A stretch of 20,358 bases of DNA, taken from Verrucomicrobiota bacterium. GTDB taxonomy: Bacteria > Verrucomicrobiota > Verrucomicrobiia > Limisphaerales > SXQI01. Under the pieces are notes generated by a model that saw only the letters and a program-made list of their open reading frames with translations, was not told the origin of the DNA and did no database searches. The stretch spans positions 1-20,358 of the forward strand of contig WBXJ01000018.1 of assembly GCA_008933045.1 (NCBI GenBank). Reading direction: 5' to 3'. The translations under genes and the position numbers were made by a program. This document shows, piece after piece, positions 6,941 to 15,232 of the stretch; within the stretch, counting starts at the first letter, position 1; each line of letters opens with the position of its first letter.

Positions 6941-8154
6941 TTATTATCACCACCATCCGCATGGCCATTCGGGCATTGCAACGGAACACTCTCCGCACGC
7001 TCCTGACGATGCTGGGCATTATCATCGGAGTCGGTGCCGTGATTGCCATGATCAGCATCGGCAATGGTGCTCGGGCTCAGATCGAATCGCAAATCGCGAG
7101 CCTCGGGCAAAACGTTATTCTCGTCATGTCCGGTAATTTTACACGCGGCGGGATGGGCATGGGGTTCGGAAGCGCAGGAACCTTAACCAAGGAGGATTTC
7201 GACGCGATAGGCCGCGAAGTTATCGGTGTCTCAGGTGCAAGCCCGGAGGTGCGCGGGAATGCGCAAGTCGCGGCCGGTAATCAAAATGTGAACACGTCAA
7301 TTATTGGCGGTTCGGAGGATTATGCGGTCATTCGCTCATGGACTCTCACATCAGGTGCAAATTTTAACGACCAAGATGTGCGCAGTGCCAACAAGGTTGC
7401 ATTGCTCGGCCAAACGACCGCCGCCACTTTGTTCGGTGATGGTGAGGCAGTCGGCCAGATCATCCGCATCAAAAATGCCCCATTCGCAGTGGTGGGTGTG
7501 TTGGGAGCCAAAGGCTCCGACGCGCGCGGCAACGATCAGGATGACATTATTATCATTCCTTGGACCTCGGCGATGAAACGCATTACGGGCGGCACGACAT
7601 TCCGCAGCATTTCGGTGCAGGCGATGGATGTGGCTTCATCGCCGCAAGTGCAGAGTGATCTGAACGATCTCCTACGACAACGTCACCGTATTTCGGAAGG
7701 CAAGGAAGATGATTTCACGATTCGTTCCCAACAGGAGATCGCGGATTTTGCGACGGCGAGCACCAAGGTGATGACGGTGCTGCTCGGTTCCATTGCGGGA
7801 GTGTCCCTGCTTGTGGGCGGCATCGGGATCATGAATATCATGTTGGTCAGTGTAACCGAACGCACGCGGGAGATTGGTGTCCGCATGGCGATTGGTGCGC
7901 GCGGTCAGGATATTTTGCTTCAATTTTTGATCGAAGCCGTGGTGCTCAGTGTCGTCGGGGGCGGGGTGGGGGTGGTCTTTGGGGTCGCGGGTTCTTACGC
8001 AGTCGCAAAAACTCAGAATTGGGCCACCTTGGTCTCCACGAGTTCCGTGGTGCTCTCCTTTCTAACGAGTGCTGGAATCGGAATTTTCTTTGGATTTTAT
8101 CCCGCGCGGAAAGCGGCTCAACTCGACCCCATCGAGGCGTTAAGATTCGATTAA
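6937..8154 (+). CDS. MacB-type ABC transporter permease
   Basis: This 405-aa inner-membrane protein has the MacB/FtsX layout: one helix near the N-terminus (about residues 19-42, TLRTLLTMLGIIIGVGAVIA), a large periplasmic core domain (about 45-270), and three C-terminal helices (about 280-303, 328-356 and 370-390). The cytoplasmic coupling segment TERTREIGVRMAIGAR (308-322) lies between helices 2 and 3, and the typical ending LDPIEALRFD is present. A glycine/methionine-rich stretch (GGMGMGFGSAG, 71-81) sits early in the periplasmic domain. It overlaps the ATPase gene by 4 bp and should form a dimeric pump with that ATPase and the MacA-like adaptor. A TolC-type channel is not in this window. 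The gene ends 13 bp from the convergent subunit-3 gene. Confidence 0.95.
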   Translation: MIIITTIRMAIRALQRNTLRTLLTMLGIIIGVGAVIAMISIGNGARAQIESQIASLGQNVILVMSGNFTRGGMGMGFGSAGTLTKEDFDAIGREVIGVSGASPEVRGNAQVAAGNQNVNTSIIGGSEDYAVIRSWTLTSGANFNDQDVRSANKVALLGQTTAATLFGDGEAVGQIIRIKNAPFAVVGVLGAKGSDARGNDQDDIIIIPWTSAMKRITGGTTFRSISVQAMDVASSPQVQSDLNDLLRQRHRISEGKEDDFTIRSQQEIADFATASTKVMTVLLGSIAGVSLLVGGIGIMNIMLVSVTERTREIGVRMAIGARGQDILLQFLIEAVVLSVVGGGVGVVFGVAGSYAVAKTQNWATLVSTSSVVLSFLTSAGIGIFFGFYPARKAAQLDPIEALRFD

Positions 8155-8169
8155 CCTCCGAAGGTTTTT
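8153..8169 (+). terminator. Short intrinsic terminator-like hairpin after the MacAB operon
   Basis: AACCT and AGGTT form a 5-bp stem with a 4-nt loop (CCGA), followed by TTT, right at the permease stop codon. The stem is short, so this is tentative. It fits the 13-bp gap between two convergent genes, where read-through would be antisense to both. Confidence 0.4.
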
Positions 8170-8800
8170 AGGCTAAGCCCATGTGTTTTAAAACCTCGGG
8201 CGGCGGCCCGTCAAATTTTGCGAGTGGCACGTTGCCGATATAGCCTAGGTCTTTCATGCCTTGAGTCGTGGTGTAAAAACCGGTGGCGGAAAGATCCCGC
8301 ACCTTAGCAAAAAAGATCGCACCAATGATGAACTCAGGTTTGGTTTTTGGCAGGTAGGCGATATCGTCGCAGATCCCTGTTTTTTCAGCTTCAGTAAGGT
8401 CAGCAAATTCCTTTTCAGTCCGCCTCAGGCTCTCGATATTGAGCCACGCCAAACCTCCTCGGATGGTCAATTTGTCGGCCTGCTGGATGGGGTAGGAAGC
8501 ACTGACCCACTCATTGATAAATGCAGGTACTCCGACTTGAGATGCCGATGGCGATTGATCCTCTTGCGGGAGGATCATGTCACAGAGTGCCGTCAGTGTT
8601 TTCAATTCTGATTCGCTGAGTAAGCCCTTCCAGGCGATGACAGGCTTAACAAGATTCGGGTCGGTTGCGGATCGGGTCACCACTTCCGCAGTTGTCGCGC
8701 CCTGAGCCAATGCTGTGGGAGCCAACGCGGTGGCGGCACTCGCACCGGCCAGCCATTTGAGAGCTTCGCGTCTCCCCATCTTATTCTCGGAAGTGCTCAT
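8168..8800 (-). CDS. Gluconate 2-dehydrogenase subunit 3 family protein with Tat signal
   Basis: This 210-aa protein matches the small subunit that pairs with membrane or periplasmic GMC dehydrogenases (gluconate 2-dehydrogenase subunit 3 family). The N-terminus carries a twin-arginine signal, GRREALKWLAGASAATALAP with Arg10-Arg11, followed by an Ala-rich stretch and a likely cut after ALA. The body contains the family pattern LTALCDMILPQEDQSPSA, then a conserved FINEW segment. The start codon directly follows the stop of the GMC gene (TAA-ATG), so the two are co-transcribed and probably translationally coupled. An AAAGGGG lies 8 nt before the ATG, the best Shine-Dalgarno-like site in the window. 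Because the GMC partner has no signal of its own, this subunit probably carries the folded complex across the membrane through Tat. The sugar or alcohol substrate is unknown. Confidence 0.88.
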   Translation of the reverse strand: MSTSENKMGRREALKWLAGASAATALAPTALAQGATTAEVVTRSATDPNLVKPVIAWKGLLSESELKTLTALCDMILPQEDQSPSASQVGVPAFINEWVSASYPIQQADKLTIRGGLAWLNIESLRRTEKEFADLTEAEKTGICDDIAYLPKTKPEFIIGAIFFAKVRDLSATGFYTTTQGMKDLGYIGNVPLAKFDGPPPEVLKHMGLA

Positions 8801-10594
8801 TTAAATTTCCCCTTTCTTCATGGAGTCCATGATGTAATCCGCGCTGCGCCAGGCTAAAGCCATAATTGAGAGAGTCGGGTTTTTATCCGCGTTGGAAACG
8901 AACGGGCCTCCATCCGTGACAAACAAATTTTTCACATCCCAAGCCTGACACCATTGATTGAGTACGGATGATTTGGGATCGGCCCCCATGCAAGTCGTGC
9001 CGACCTCGTGGATAATTTCACCGGGGCGATAAATCGCTTTCCGGCCATCCGTCTCAATGGGAGTGGTCGCTTTGCCGCCCATGGATTCAATAATCTCCGC
9101 GAAAGTCTTGTGCATGTGAGCGGCCTGATTGAGTTCATGATCGGACCATTTCCAATGAAAGCGCAAAACAGGAATGCCCCATTGATCCAGGACGTTGGGG
9201 TCAACTTCGCAGTAACAATCTTCGTTGGGGATCATTTCTCCGCGTCCAGCAAAAGTGATGTAACTGCCGAAGTAACGTCGCGCCTCGGCCTTAAACTTCT
9301 TTCCGTAAGCTCCACCGGTCTGGGCTTCGATTCCATCAAAAACACCCGGCATGGGCATGCGTCGTCCGCCGCTGAACTCAATATGGTAGCCCCGTGCAAA
9401 ATTCATTTTCCCCGCCGCCTGCTGCTGATAGTTCCACCACGGGGTGTAGGTATGGATCGAGGACGCTCCGTCATCATTGTGTGGCGGACAGTTTTCCAAT
9501 GCTGGAATTTGCCCGATGACTTTTGCCCCCACCGTATCCATCAGATACCGACCGACCTTGCCGCTGCTGTTCGCGAGGCCATGGGAGAACTGGGAGCTTT
9601 TGGAGTTGAGGAGAATGCGGGCCGATTCACACCCACTGGCGGCGAGCACCACAATGCGTGCTTTCGCATGGCGATCACGGCGGGTTTCCTTGTCGATAAA
9701 ATGCACACCGGTCGCCTTCCCCGTTTTATCGATCGTGACTTCGCGCACCATCGCGTCGGTGATAATGTCGAGGTTCCCCGTTGCGATTGCGGGCGGAAGC
9801 AGGACTGTGGTGGATTGAAAGTTTGCTTTAATCGAGCAACCGCGTCCGCAAGGCGTCGCCCAAAAACAGGCCATACGCTTTTTCATCTCAGTGGCGAGGA
9901 TTGCGGCCGCTTTTGGGTTGTTGGGGTGCAACCGTCCCGGGATGGTGAGATAATCCTGTTTACGAGTCAGGATTGCGATGTGTGCTGGGATGACGGGCAC
10001 CTTCAGTTGGTCGCAAGATTTCTTGATCAACAGTTCGTATCCCCGTGGTTTTGGGGGCGGCTGCAACACGCCGGGTGAGGAGTCAGGAGTATTCTCCAGA
10101 CCTTCATTCGAGCCATAAACGCCGATCAAACTCTCCACACGATCGTAATACGGTGCGACATCCTCATAGGTCATTGGCCAGTCGAGTCCAAGGCCATCTC
10201 GGCTGCGGGGTTTAAAATCGTAAGGCCCCATCCGAAGCGAGATACGCCCCCAATGATTCGTCCGACCTCCGAGCATGCGGGAACGCCACCACATGAAATT
10301 GGCACCCGATCCGTTCGTGTAAGGCTCGCCAGGAACCTGCCATCCGCCATCAATCGTGGCATCGTAAAAACCAAAGGGCTTATCCGGCGTCGGAGCACCC
10401 CGCAACGGAGCGTCCTTCGGGGTCTGGAACATCGGAGTCTCGGTGACAGGATCGTAATTACGGCCAGCCTCAAGCATCAACACCTTGACTCCCGCCTGGG
10501 CTAATGCGTACGCCGTCATACCGCCGGCGGCACCTGAGCCGACAACGATCACATCATACTCCGGCCGCGTTTTGGAGTTCGTAATAAGAGGCAT
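8801..10594 (-). CDS. GMC-family FAD-dependent oxidoreductase (gluconate 2-dehydrogenase large-subunit-like)
   Basis: This 597-aa flavoprotein should oxidise a sugar, polyol or other alcohol with FAD. Visible features are the dinucleotide-binding motif DVIVVGSGAAGG (14-25), the ADP-ribose end VLMLEAGRNY, the GMC region around RSRMLGGRTNHWGRISLRM, and the catalytic pair His529 (HEVGTTCMG) and Asn572 (ADKNPTLSI). Their 43-residue spacing equals that of the catalytic His pair in glucose oxidase. The ATG at 10594 starts just before the FAD domain; an in-frame TTG at 10630 would add 12 residues. There is no signal peptide, so export would rely on the Tat-bearing partner encoded immediately downstream. 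No cytochrome c subunit follows, unlike classic three-subunit gluconate or fructose dehydrogenases, so the electron acceptor is unclear. It diverges from the beta-lactamase-like gene at 10703. Confidence 0.92.
   Translation of the reverse strand: MPLITNSKTRPEYDVIVVGSGAAGGMTAYALAQAGVKVLMLEAGRNYDPVTETPMFQTPKDAPLRGAPTPDKPFGFYDATIDGGWQVPGEPYTNGSGANFMWWRSRMLGGRTNHWGRISLRMGPYDFKPRSRDGLGLDWPMTYEDVAPYYDRVESLIGVYGSNEGLENTPDSSPGVLQPPPKPRGYELLIKKSCDQLKVPVIPAHIAILTRKQDYLTIPGRLHPNNPKAAAILATEMKKRMACFWATPCGRGCSIKANFQSTTVLLPPAIATGNLDIITDAMVREVTIDKTGKATGVHFIDKETRRDRHAKARIVVLAASGCESARILLNSKSSQFSHGLANSSGKVGRYLMDTVGAKVIGQIPALENCPPHNDDGASSIHTYTPWWNYQQQAAGKMNFARGYHIEFSGGRRMPMPGVFDGIEAQTGGAYGKKFKAEARRYFGSYITFAGRGEMIPNEDCYCEVDPNVLDQWGIPVLRFHWKWSDHELNQAAHMHKTFAEIIESMGGKATTPIETDGRKAIYRPGEIIHEVGTTCMGADPKSSVLNQWCQAWDVKNLFVTDGGPFVSNADKNPTLSIMALAWRSADYIMDSMKKGEI
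8809..8815 (-). promoter_or_regulatory. Ribosome binding site of the subunit-3 gene
   Basis: AAAGGGG on the minus strand, 8 nt before the ATG at 8800 and inside the end of the GMC gene. It is notable because nearly all other starts in the window lack such a site. Confidence 0.5.
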
Positions 10595-10702
10595 ACCCAA
10601 GGCTTTATCCAAAAAAACCGACGCACTCAATCGGAAAGAAATATTTCGTCGGATTGGTGAGCTTTCATTGCGTAAAGGAACTCCAGTGGTTACGATGAGG
10701 TC
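10595..10702. other. Divergent intergenic region between GMC and beta-lactamase-like genes
   Basis: These 108 bp should carry promoters for both directions. A perfect 10-bp palindrome, GAAATATTTC (10638-10647), sits near the middle and could be a regulator site, but it is short and AT-rich. I see no clear -35/-10 pair. Confidence 0.3.
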
Positions 10703-11908
10703 ATGCTCTTGTTATCACGTTTTCTTGCGATACTCCTCTGCGCGGTCGCCCCCATTGTTCTCGAAGCGGCTCAGAAACCTCGACCCACTTCGGCTCTGGA
10801 TCAGGCCATCGAGCCGGTGATGCAAAAATTTGTGCAAGACGGCGTCATCTCAGGAGCCGTGACACTTGTCAGTGATGCCAAGTCGATTCTGAGTTTGAAG
10901 GCCGTGGGGTCGTCCGATCTGGCGACTCAACGACCCATGAGACCGGACGATCTTTTCTGGATCGCGTCTATGACAAAACCGATTACTGCCGTGGCGGTGC
11001 TGATGCTTCAGGACGAAGGTAAACTCACCGTGGACGATCCAGTGGAGAAACATTTGCCCGAGTTTAAAAACCTTTGGCTGATCAAGGAACAAAGTAAGGA
11101 GACCCGCCAACTGGTTCCCGCGCCAAGACCAATCACCATCCACGATTTACTCACTCATACTTCAGGTCTAGGTGATGTGTCCGCACCGCGCTACGATTCT
11201 ACCCTTGCGGAGTTAGTGATGGCGTATTCCCAGCAACCGTTGCGTTTTCCGCCCGGGACTAAGTGGGAATACAGCAACACGGGGATCAACACGTTGGGAC
11301 GGCTTGTCGAGGTGCTCTCCGGTCTCAGCTACGCCCAATTTGTGCAACAGCGCATCCTCAACCCGCTCGGAATGAAGGATACCACTTTTTGGCCAACACC
11401 TGCTCAAACCAAACGGATCGCCAAAAGCTACAAACCAGCCAAGGACGGCAAGGGGTTGGAGGAGGTTGCTAACTATTTTATCAAAGGCGGTATCAGTGAT
11501 CGTCGGCGCACAGCGGTTCCTGCCGGTGGGCTTTTTTCCACTGCCAGCGACATGGCTACATTTTATCAAATGATGCTCAGGGGAGGGATTTTTGATGGTC
11601 ACCGGATGCTTTCTGAAAACACAGCTAACGCATTGACGCGGACACAGACGGGCGAGATCAAGACGGGTTTCGTGGACGGAATGAGCTGGGGTTTTGGTTT
11701 CCAAGTGGTAAAAAACCCCGAGGGAGTGACCGCTATGTTGTCAGAGGGAACCTTTGGGCACGGAGGTGCTTATGCGACTCAAAGCTGGGCTGATCCCGTC
11801 CATCAACGCATCATGATCCTCATGATCCAACGTGCGGGATTCCCTAACGGAGATAACTCACCCGTGCGACAAGCCTTCCAACAAGCGGCATCAAGTGTGG
11901 GTAAGTAA
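10703..11908 (+). CDS. Serine beta-lactamase/esterase-family protein (class C/PBP-like fold), secreted
   Basis: This 401-aa protein belongs to the beta-lactamase (class C) / penicillin-binding-protein-like serine hydrolases, which include esterases (EstB type) and D-peptidases as well as true beta-lactamases. The nucleophile motif SxxK is Ser89-Met-Thr-Lys92 (IASMTKP), the YxN motif is Tyr190-Ser-Asn192, and the KTG box is replaced by His353-Gly-Gly355 (FGHGGAYATQSW), common in the esterase-like branch. An N-terminal signal peptide (LLLSRFLAILLCAVAPIVLEA) suggests a periplasmic location. ATG 10703 is chosen because the signal peptide starts there; a GAGG lies only 2 nt upstream, too close for normal use. 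The HGG box and lack of an ampR-like neighbour argue against a dedicated resistance gene. It converges with the aminotransferase gene, 13 bp apart. Confidence 0.9.
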   Translation: MLLLSRFLAILLCAVAPIVLEAAQKPRPTSALDQAIEPVMQKFVQDGVISGAVTLVSDAKSILSLKAVGSSDLATQRPMRPDDLFWIASMTKPITAVAVLMLQDEGKLTVDDPVEKHLPEFKNLWLIKEQSKETRQLVPAPRPITIHDLLTHTSGLGDVSAPRYDSTLAELVMAYSQQPLRFPPGTKWEYSNTGINTLGRLVEVLSGLSYAQFVQQRILNPLGMKDTTFWPTPAQTKRIAKSYKPAKDGKGLEEVANYFIKGGISDRRRTAVPAGGLFSTASDMATFYQMMLRGGIFDGHRMLSENTANALTRTQTGEIKTGFVDGMSWGFGFQVVKNPEGVTAMLSEGTFGHGGAYATQSWADPVHQRIMILMIQRAGFPNGDNSPVRQAFQQAASSVGK

Positions 11909-11914
11909 ACCCAC
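11897..11914. terminator. Hairpin between convergent beta-lactamase-like and aminotransferase genes
   Basis: GTGGGT and ACCCAC form a perfect 6-bp stem (a seventh T-G pair is possible) with a 6-nt loop that contains the stop codon of the beta-lactamase-like gene. The inverted repeat reads the same on both strands, so it could help end transcripts from either side. No T-run follows on either strand, so termination is unproven. Confidence 0.4.
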
Positions 11915-11921
11915 GATTCGA

Positions 11922-13103
11922 CTATCCTCGAACCCGTTTGACGAAGGCCGCCATGCGATCGGTTGCAATTTGGATTTGATCCAGCGCCGTGGCAAAGCAA
12001 CAGCGCATGTAACCTTCGCCGCAGGCACCGAAAGCACTGCCAGGAACCGCCGCAACGTTTTCCTCCTTCAACAGCCGCAGGGCAAATTCTCTCGAACTCA
12101 GGCCCGTCGAATGGATAGAGGGGAAGGCGTAGAACGATCCACGGGGCAGGTGACAGGTGAGCCCCATTGAGTTGAATGCCGCGACGATGAAATTCCGTCG
12201 AGCCTTGTAATGCTCGCGCATCTCGATGGTGTCTGGTTCACCATGTAAAATGGCCTCCAAGGCCGCTTCTTGGCTGATGATGCTCGCGCACAACATGGAG
12301 TATTGATGAATTTTCATCATCGCATCGATCAACTCTGCTGGCCCGCAGGCGTAGCCGATACGGAAGCCGGTCATCGCGTAAGCCTTCGAGAAGCCGTGCA
12401 AGAAAATCGTCCTCTCCTTCATTCCGGGTAACGAGGCGATGCTGACATGTTCTCCTTCAAAGGTGAGTTCGGAATAAATCTCATCGGTAATGACAATGAG
12501 GTTGTTTTTGATCACCAGTTCCGCAATTTTGAGTAACTCGTCCCGTGTCATCGTTCCGCCCGTCGGATTGGTCGGAAAACTCAGCATAAGTGCTTTGCTC
12601 TTTGGGGTGATCACCTTGGCGATGGCCTCGGAAGTGACGGCAAATCCATCCTCAGCGCGGCAGGCGACAGCCACTGGCACGCCGTGAGCTAACGCCACGC
12701 TTGGCGAGTAACTGACGTAGCAAGGCTCATGGTAAATAATTTCGTCGCCCGGATTGATGATGGCGCGTAATGCTAAATCGAGCGCCTCACTCACTCCGAC
12801 AGCAATCAGGATTTGTGTGACTGGATTATAGTTCACGCCGAACTTCTGTCCGAGCATGGTGCTGATAGCTTCGCGCAGCTTCAACAGGCCCAGATTGGAG
12901 GTGTAGGTAGTTCGTCCGCATTCCAAGGCATAAATCGCGGCCTCTCGAATGTGCCACGGTGTCACAAAATCCGGCTCTCCTACACCAAGCGAGATTACCG
13001 ACTTTTGGCTTTGCACAATGTCGAAGAACTCGCGGATGCCGGAGCGGGGAATCCCGCGGACATGATCCGCCACGAATTGATGGGGCTGAAACGGTGCAGT
13101 CAT
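11922..13103 (-). CDS. PLP-dependent class I/II aminotransferase
   Basis: This 393-aa enzyme is a fold-type I aminotransferase of the aspartate/aromatic aminotransferase superfamily, transferring amino groups between an amino acid and a 2-oxo acid in the cytoplasm. The PLP site is complete: Asn179-Pro180 (SFPTNPTGG), Asp207 and Tyr210 (VITDEIYSEL), the Schiff-base Lys240 (HGFSKAYAMTGFRIG) and Arg248, plus the C-terminal carboxylate-binding Arg in GEGYMRCCFA. The frame stays open to 13187, but the extra 28 residues look unlike family members, and MTAPFQPHQFVADHVRGIPRSG is a normal family start, so ATG 13103 is used. It resembles the alanine/aspartate-type enzymes of the PatA/AspC group, but substrate cannot be assigned. 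It lies 100 bp after clpX on the same strand, behind a strong hairpin. Confidence 0.93.
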   Translation of the reverse strand: MTAPFQPHQFVADHVRGIPRSGIREFFDIVQSQKSVISLGVGEPDFVTPWHIREAAIYALECGRTTYTSNLGLLKLREAISTMLGQKFGVNYNPVTQILIAVGVSEALDLALRAIINPGDEIIYHEPCYVSYSPSVALAHGVPVAVACRAEDGFAVTSEAIAKVITPKSKALMLSFPTNPTGGTMTRDELLKIAELVIKNNLIVITDEIYSELTFEGEHVSIASLPGMKERTIFLHGFSKAYAMTGFRIGYACGPAELIDAMMKIHQYSMLCASIISQEAALEAILHGEPDTIEMREHYKARRNFIVAAFNSMGLTCHLPRGSFYAFPSIHSTGLSSREFALRLLKEENVAAVPGSAFGACGEGYMRCCFATALDQIQIATDRMAAFVKRVRG

Positions 13104-13168
13104 AGGAGCTAGTTCGCTGAGGTTAAACGAGTTTGGAGAACAAATTTCAAGGCAAAAGGGTTGAGGAG

Positions 13169-13197
13169 ACTTCTCGGACAGGAACAATCCGAGAGGT
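13169..13197 (-). terminator. Strong hairpin just after clpX
   Basis: A 10-bp stem (ACCTCTCGGA with TCCGAGAAGT on the minus strand, one wobble) and a 9-nt loop begin 6 nt after the clpX stop codon. This is the most stable-looking inverted repeat in the window. The next bases (CTCCTCAACCC) contain no U-run, so it may be a transcript-end protector or part of a Rho-dependent end rather than a classic intrinsic terminator. Confidence 0.55.
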
Positions 13198-13203
13198 CCA
13201 CGA

Positions 13204-14493
13204 TCAGGCTGCGGCCTGCGCCGGCTTGCGACTAATGATCGGTTTGGTTTCGCCTAAAACCACTGCGCGATTAATGGTGACCGACGAGATGTCAGTGGCA
13301 CCGGGGATCTCGAACATGACATCCAGCATCAGCTTTTCGAGCAACGCCCGAAGCGCACGCGCGCCAGTCCCCTTACGAATTGCTTGAGAGGCGAGTTCGG
13401 TCACCGCATCGCGCGAAAACTGAAGCTCCACCCCTTCGAACGCCAACAGCTTGGTGAATTGCTGAGTCAGTGCGTTCTTCGTCTCGGTCAAAATCTGTTG
13501 CAACTGATCTACCGTCAGTTCCTCTAAAACTGTCACCATCGGGAGGCGGCCAATGAACTCTGGAATGAATCCGTAGCTGAGCAAGTCTTCCGGCTCCACA
13601 TGCTGCAAGGTGCTTTGCGGGGTCATGTCAGCCAACTTCACGCCATTTTCCTTGGCTCCGAAGCCCATGACCCGTGTGCCGAGGCGGCGTTGGATGACTT
13701 GATCGATTCCGACAAAGGCTCCACCGCAAATGAAGAGGATATTCGTCGTGTCCACACGAATATATTCCTGCTGCGGATGCTTGCGTCCTCCTTGTGGTGG
13801 AACGTTGCAGATTGTACCTTCTAAAATCTTGAGCAATGCCTGTTGCACGCCTTCACCCGAAACGTCGCGAGTGATGGAAACGTTCTCTGTTTTGCGCGAG
13901 ATCTTATCAATCTCATCGACATAAATAATCCCTCTTTGGGCACGATTAACGTCGTAGTCCGCATTTTGCAGCAAGCGTTGGATGATCGATTCGACATCCT
14001 CTCCTACGTAACCCGCCTCCGTCAGGGCTGTTGCGTCCGCGATGGCAAACGGCACATTGAGAACGCGAGCCAAGGTCCGCGCTAACAAAGTTTTCCCAGA
14101 ACCCGTCGGGCCGACCAATAAAATATTACTCTTCTCAATCTCGACCGCTGCCAACTTCGGCGACATCACCGGCACTCCACTAACCTCAGGGTTATCCTGT
14201 CCGTTGAGGATTCGTTTGTAATGGTTGTGAACCGCAACCGACAAGGTGCGTTTGGCGTGTTCCTGACCGATGCAATAAAGATCCAACTGCGCTTTAATCT
14301 CTGCTGGGCGTGGCACCTGCAAGGGTTGGTTGGGTTTCTTAGGCTCCAAATGCAACTCTTTATCGATGACGTTTTTGCAGACAATGACGCAATGATCGCA
14401 AATGTACACCCCAGGGCCTTGGATCAGTTTCTTGACTTCGGCGTGGGACTTTCCGCAGAAGCTACAGAGACTTAATTGGGTGGGGCGTGCCAT
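13204..14493 (-). CDS. clpX: ATP-dependent Clp protease ATP-binding subunit ClpX
   Basis: ClpX is the AAA+ unfoldase that recognises tagged or damaged proteins and feeds them into the ClpP chamber. The 429-aa product has the N-terminal zinc-binding domain (Cys10, Cys13, Cys32, Cys35), Walker A GPTGSGKT (128-135), the pore-1 loop GYVGED (161-166), Walker B IIYVDEID (189-196), the RKH loop Arg237-His239, and the ClpP-docking loop as Met276-Gly-Phe278 in place of the usual Ile-Gly-Phe. Length is close to E. coli ClpX (424 aa). It starts 18 bp after clpP on the same strand, so the two are co-transcribed. No Shine-Dalgarno sequence is seen at this start. The C-terminus ends in a short Ala-rich tail (PAQAAA). 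Confidence 0.98.
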   Translation of the reverse strand: MARPTQLSLCSFCGKSHAEVKKLIQGPGVYICDHCVIVCKNVIDKELHLEPKKPNQPLQVPRPAEIKAQLDLYCIGQEHAKRTLSVAVHNHYKRILNGQDNPEVSGVPVMSPKLAAVEIEKSNILLVGPTGSGKTLLARTLARVLNVPFAIADATALTEAGYVGEDVESIIQRLLQNADYDVNRAQRGIIYVDEIDKISRKTENVSITRDVSGEGVQQALLKILEGTICNVPPQGGRKHPQQEYIRVDTTNILFICGGAFVGIDQVIQRRLGTRVMGFGAKENGVKLADMTPQSTLQHVEPEDLLSYGFIPEFIGRLPMVTVLEELTVDQLQQILTETKNALTQQFTKLLAFEGVELQFSRDAVTELASQAIRKGTGARALRALLEKLMLDVMFEIPGATDISSVTINRAVVLGETKPIISRKPAQAAA

Positions 14494-14511
14494 GGCAGCA
14501 GGAGTGGTGTG

Positions 14512-15204
14512 TTATGATCGGGCAGAGGACGATCCCGCCGTCGGTGGTTCCATGCTGGAACCCTCGAGTGAACCACTCCCCAAAATCGGTACCGAGCTAG
14601 GCAAGTTGGGGATTTCCTTGCGTGATTCCACAACTTTATCCACCAAGCCATATGCGCAAGCTTCCGCCGCGCTCATAAAATTGTCGCGGTCACAGTCTTT
14701 TTCCACCTGTTCCACCGGCTTGCCGGTGTGCTTGGCGATGATTGCGTTCAGTCGGCTCTTCAGTTTCAGCATGTACTTGACGCGAATTTCCATATCCGAA
14801 GCCTGACCTTCGGCTCCACCAAGCACCTGATGAATCATGATGTTTGCGTTGGGTAGTGCGTATCGTTTGCCCTTGGCACCGGCGCAAAGAAGCACGGCAC
14901 CCATGCTCGCCGCCTGCCCGATGCAGTAGGTGTTCACATCACAGGTCATGAACTGCATGGTGTCGTAAATTGCGAGACCCGAAGTCACGCTTCCTCCGGG
15001 GCTATTGATGTAAAAATGAATGTCTTTTTTTGGATCAGACATCTGCAAAAAGAGCAGTTGTGCGATGATCACATTAGCCACTCCGTCGTCTACCGGGGTT
15101 CCCAAAAAAACAATGCGGTCGATCAGCAGCCGCGAATAAATATCATAGCTCCGCTCACCGCGTCCGGTCTGCTCAACCACCACTGGCACCAGATAGTTCT
15201 GCAT
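14512..15204 (-). CDS. clpP: ATP-dependent Clp protease proteolytic subunit ClpP
   Basis: ClpP forms the barrel-shaped serine protease that degrades proteins delivered by ClpX. The catalytic triad is intact: Ser100 (GQAASMGAVLL), His125 (MIHQVLGG) and Asp174 (DRDNFMSA). The oligomer handle and GGSVTSGLAIYDTMQ substrate-binding segment are normal. The start MQNYLVPVVVEQTGRGERSYDIYSRLL fits family N-termini, so processing of a propeptide, if any, would be minimal. At 230 aa it is longer than usual (about 195-207). The extra part is a C-terminal tail after about residue 200 that is rich in Ser, Gly and Pro (SGSLEGSSMEPPTAGSSSARS) and probably disordered. The upstream neighbour is rho, 113 bp away, with a candidate promoter in the gap. 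Confidence 0.98.
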   Translation of the reverse strand: MQNYLVPVVVEQTGRGERSYDIYSRLLIDRIVFLGTPVDDGVANVIIAQLLFLQMSDPKKDIHFYINSPGGSVTSGLAIYDTMQFMTCDVNTYCIGQAASMGAVLLCAGAKGKRYALPNANIMIHQVLGGAEGQASDMEIRVKYMLKLKSRLNAIIAKHTGKPVEQVEKDCDRDNFMSAAEACAYGLVDKVVESRKEIPNLPSSVPILGSGSLEGSSMEPPTAGSSSARS

Positions 15205-15232
15205 TCAGTATTCTTTCTTTAAACGTTGGATC

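Noticed and set aside
9008..10078. Plus-strand open frame of 356 codons
   Set aside because: It is wholly antisense to the GMC oxidoreductase, whose motifs are intact; its protein has no recognisable domain pattern.
10703..11908. A dedicated beta-lactam resistance gene
   Set aside because: The SxxK and YxN motifs fit, but the third box is HGG instead of KTG and no regulator is adjacent; an esterase or peptidase role is at least as likely.
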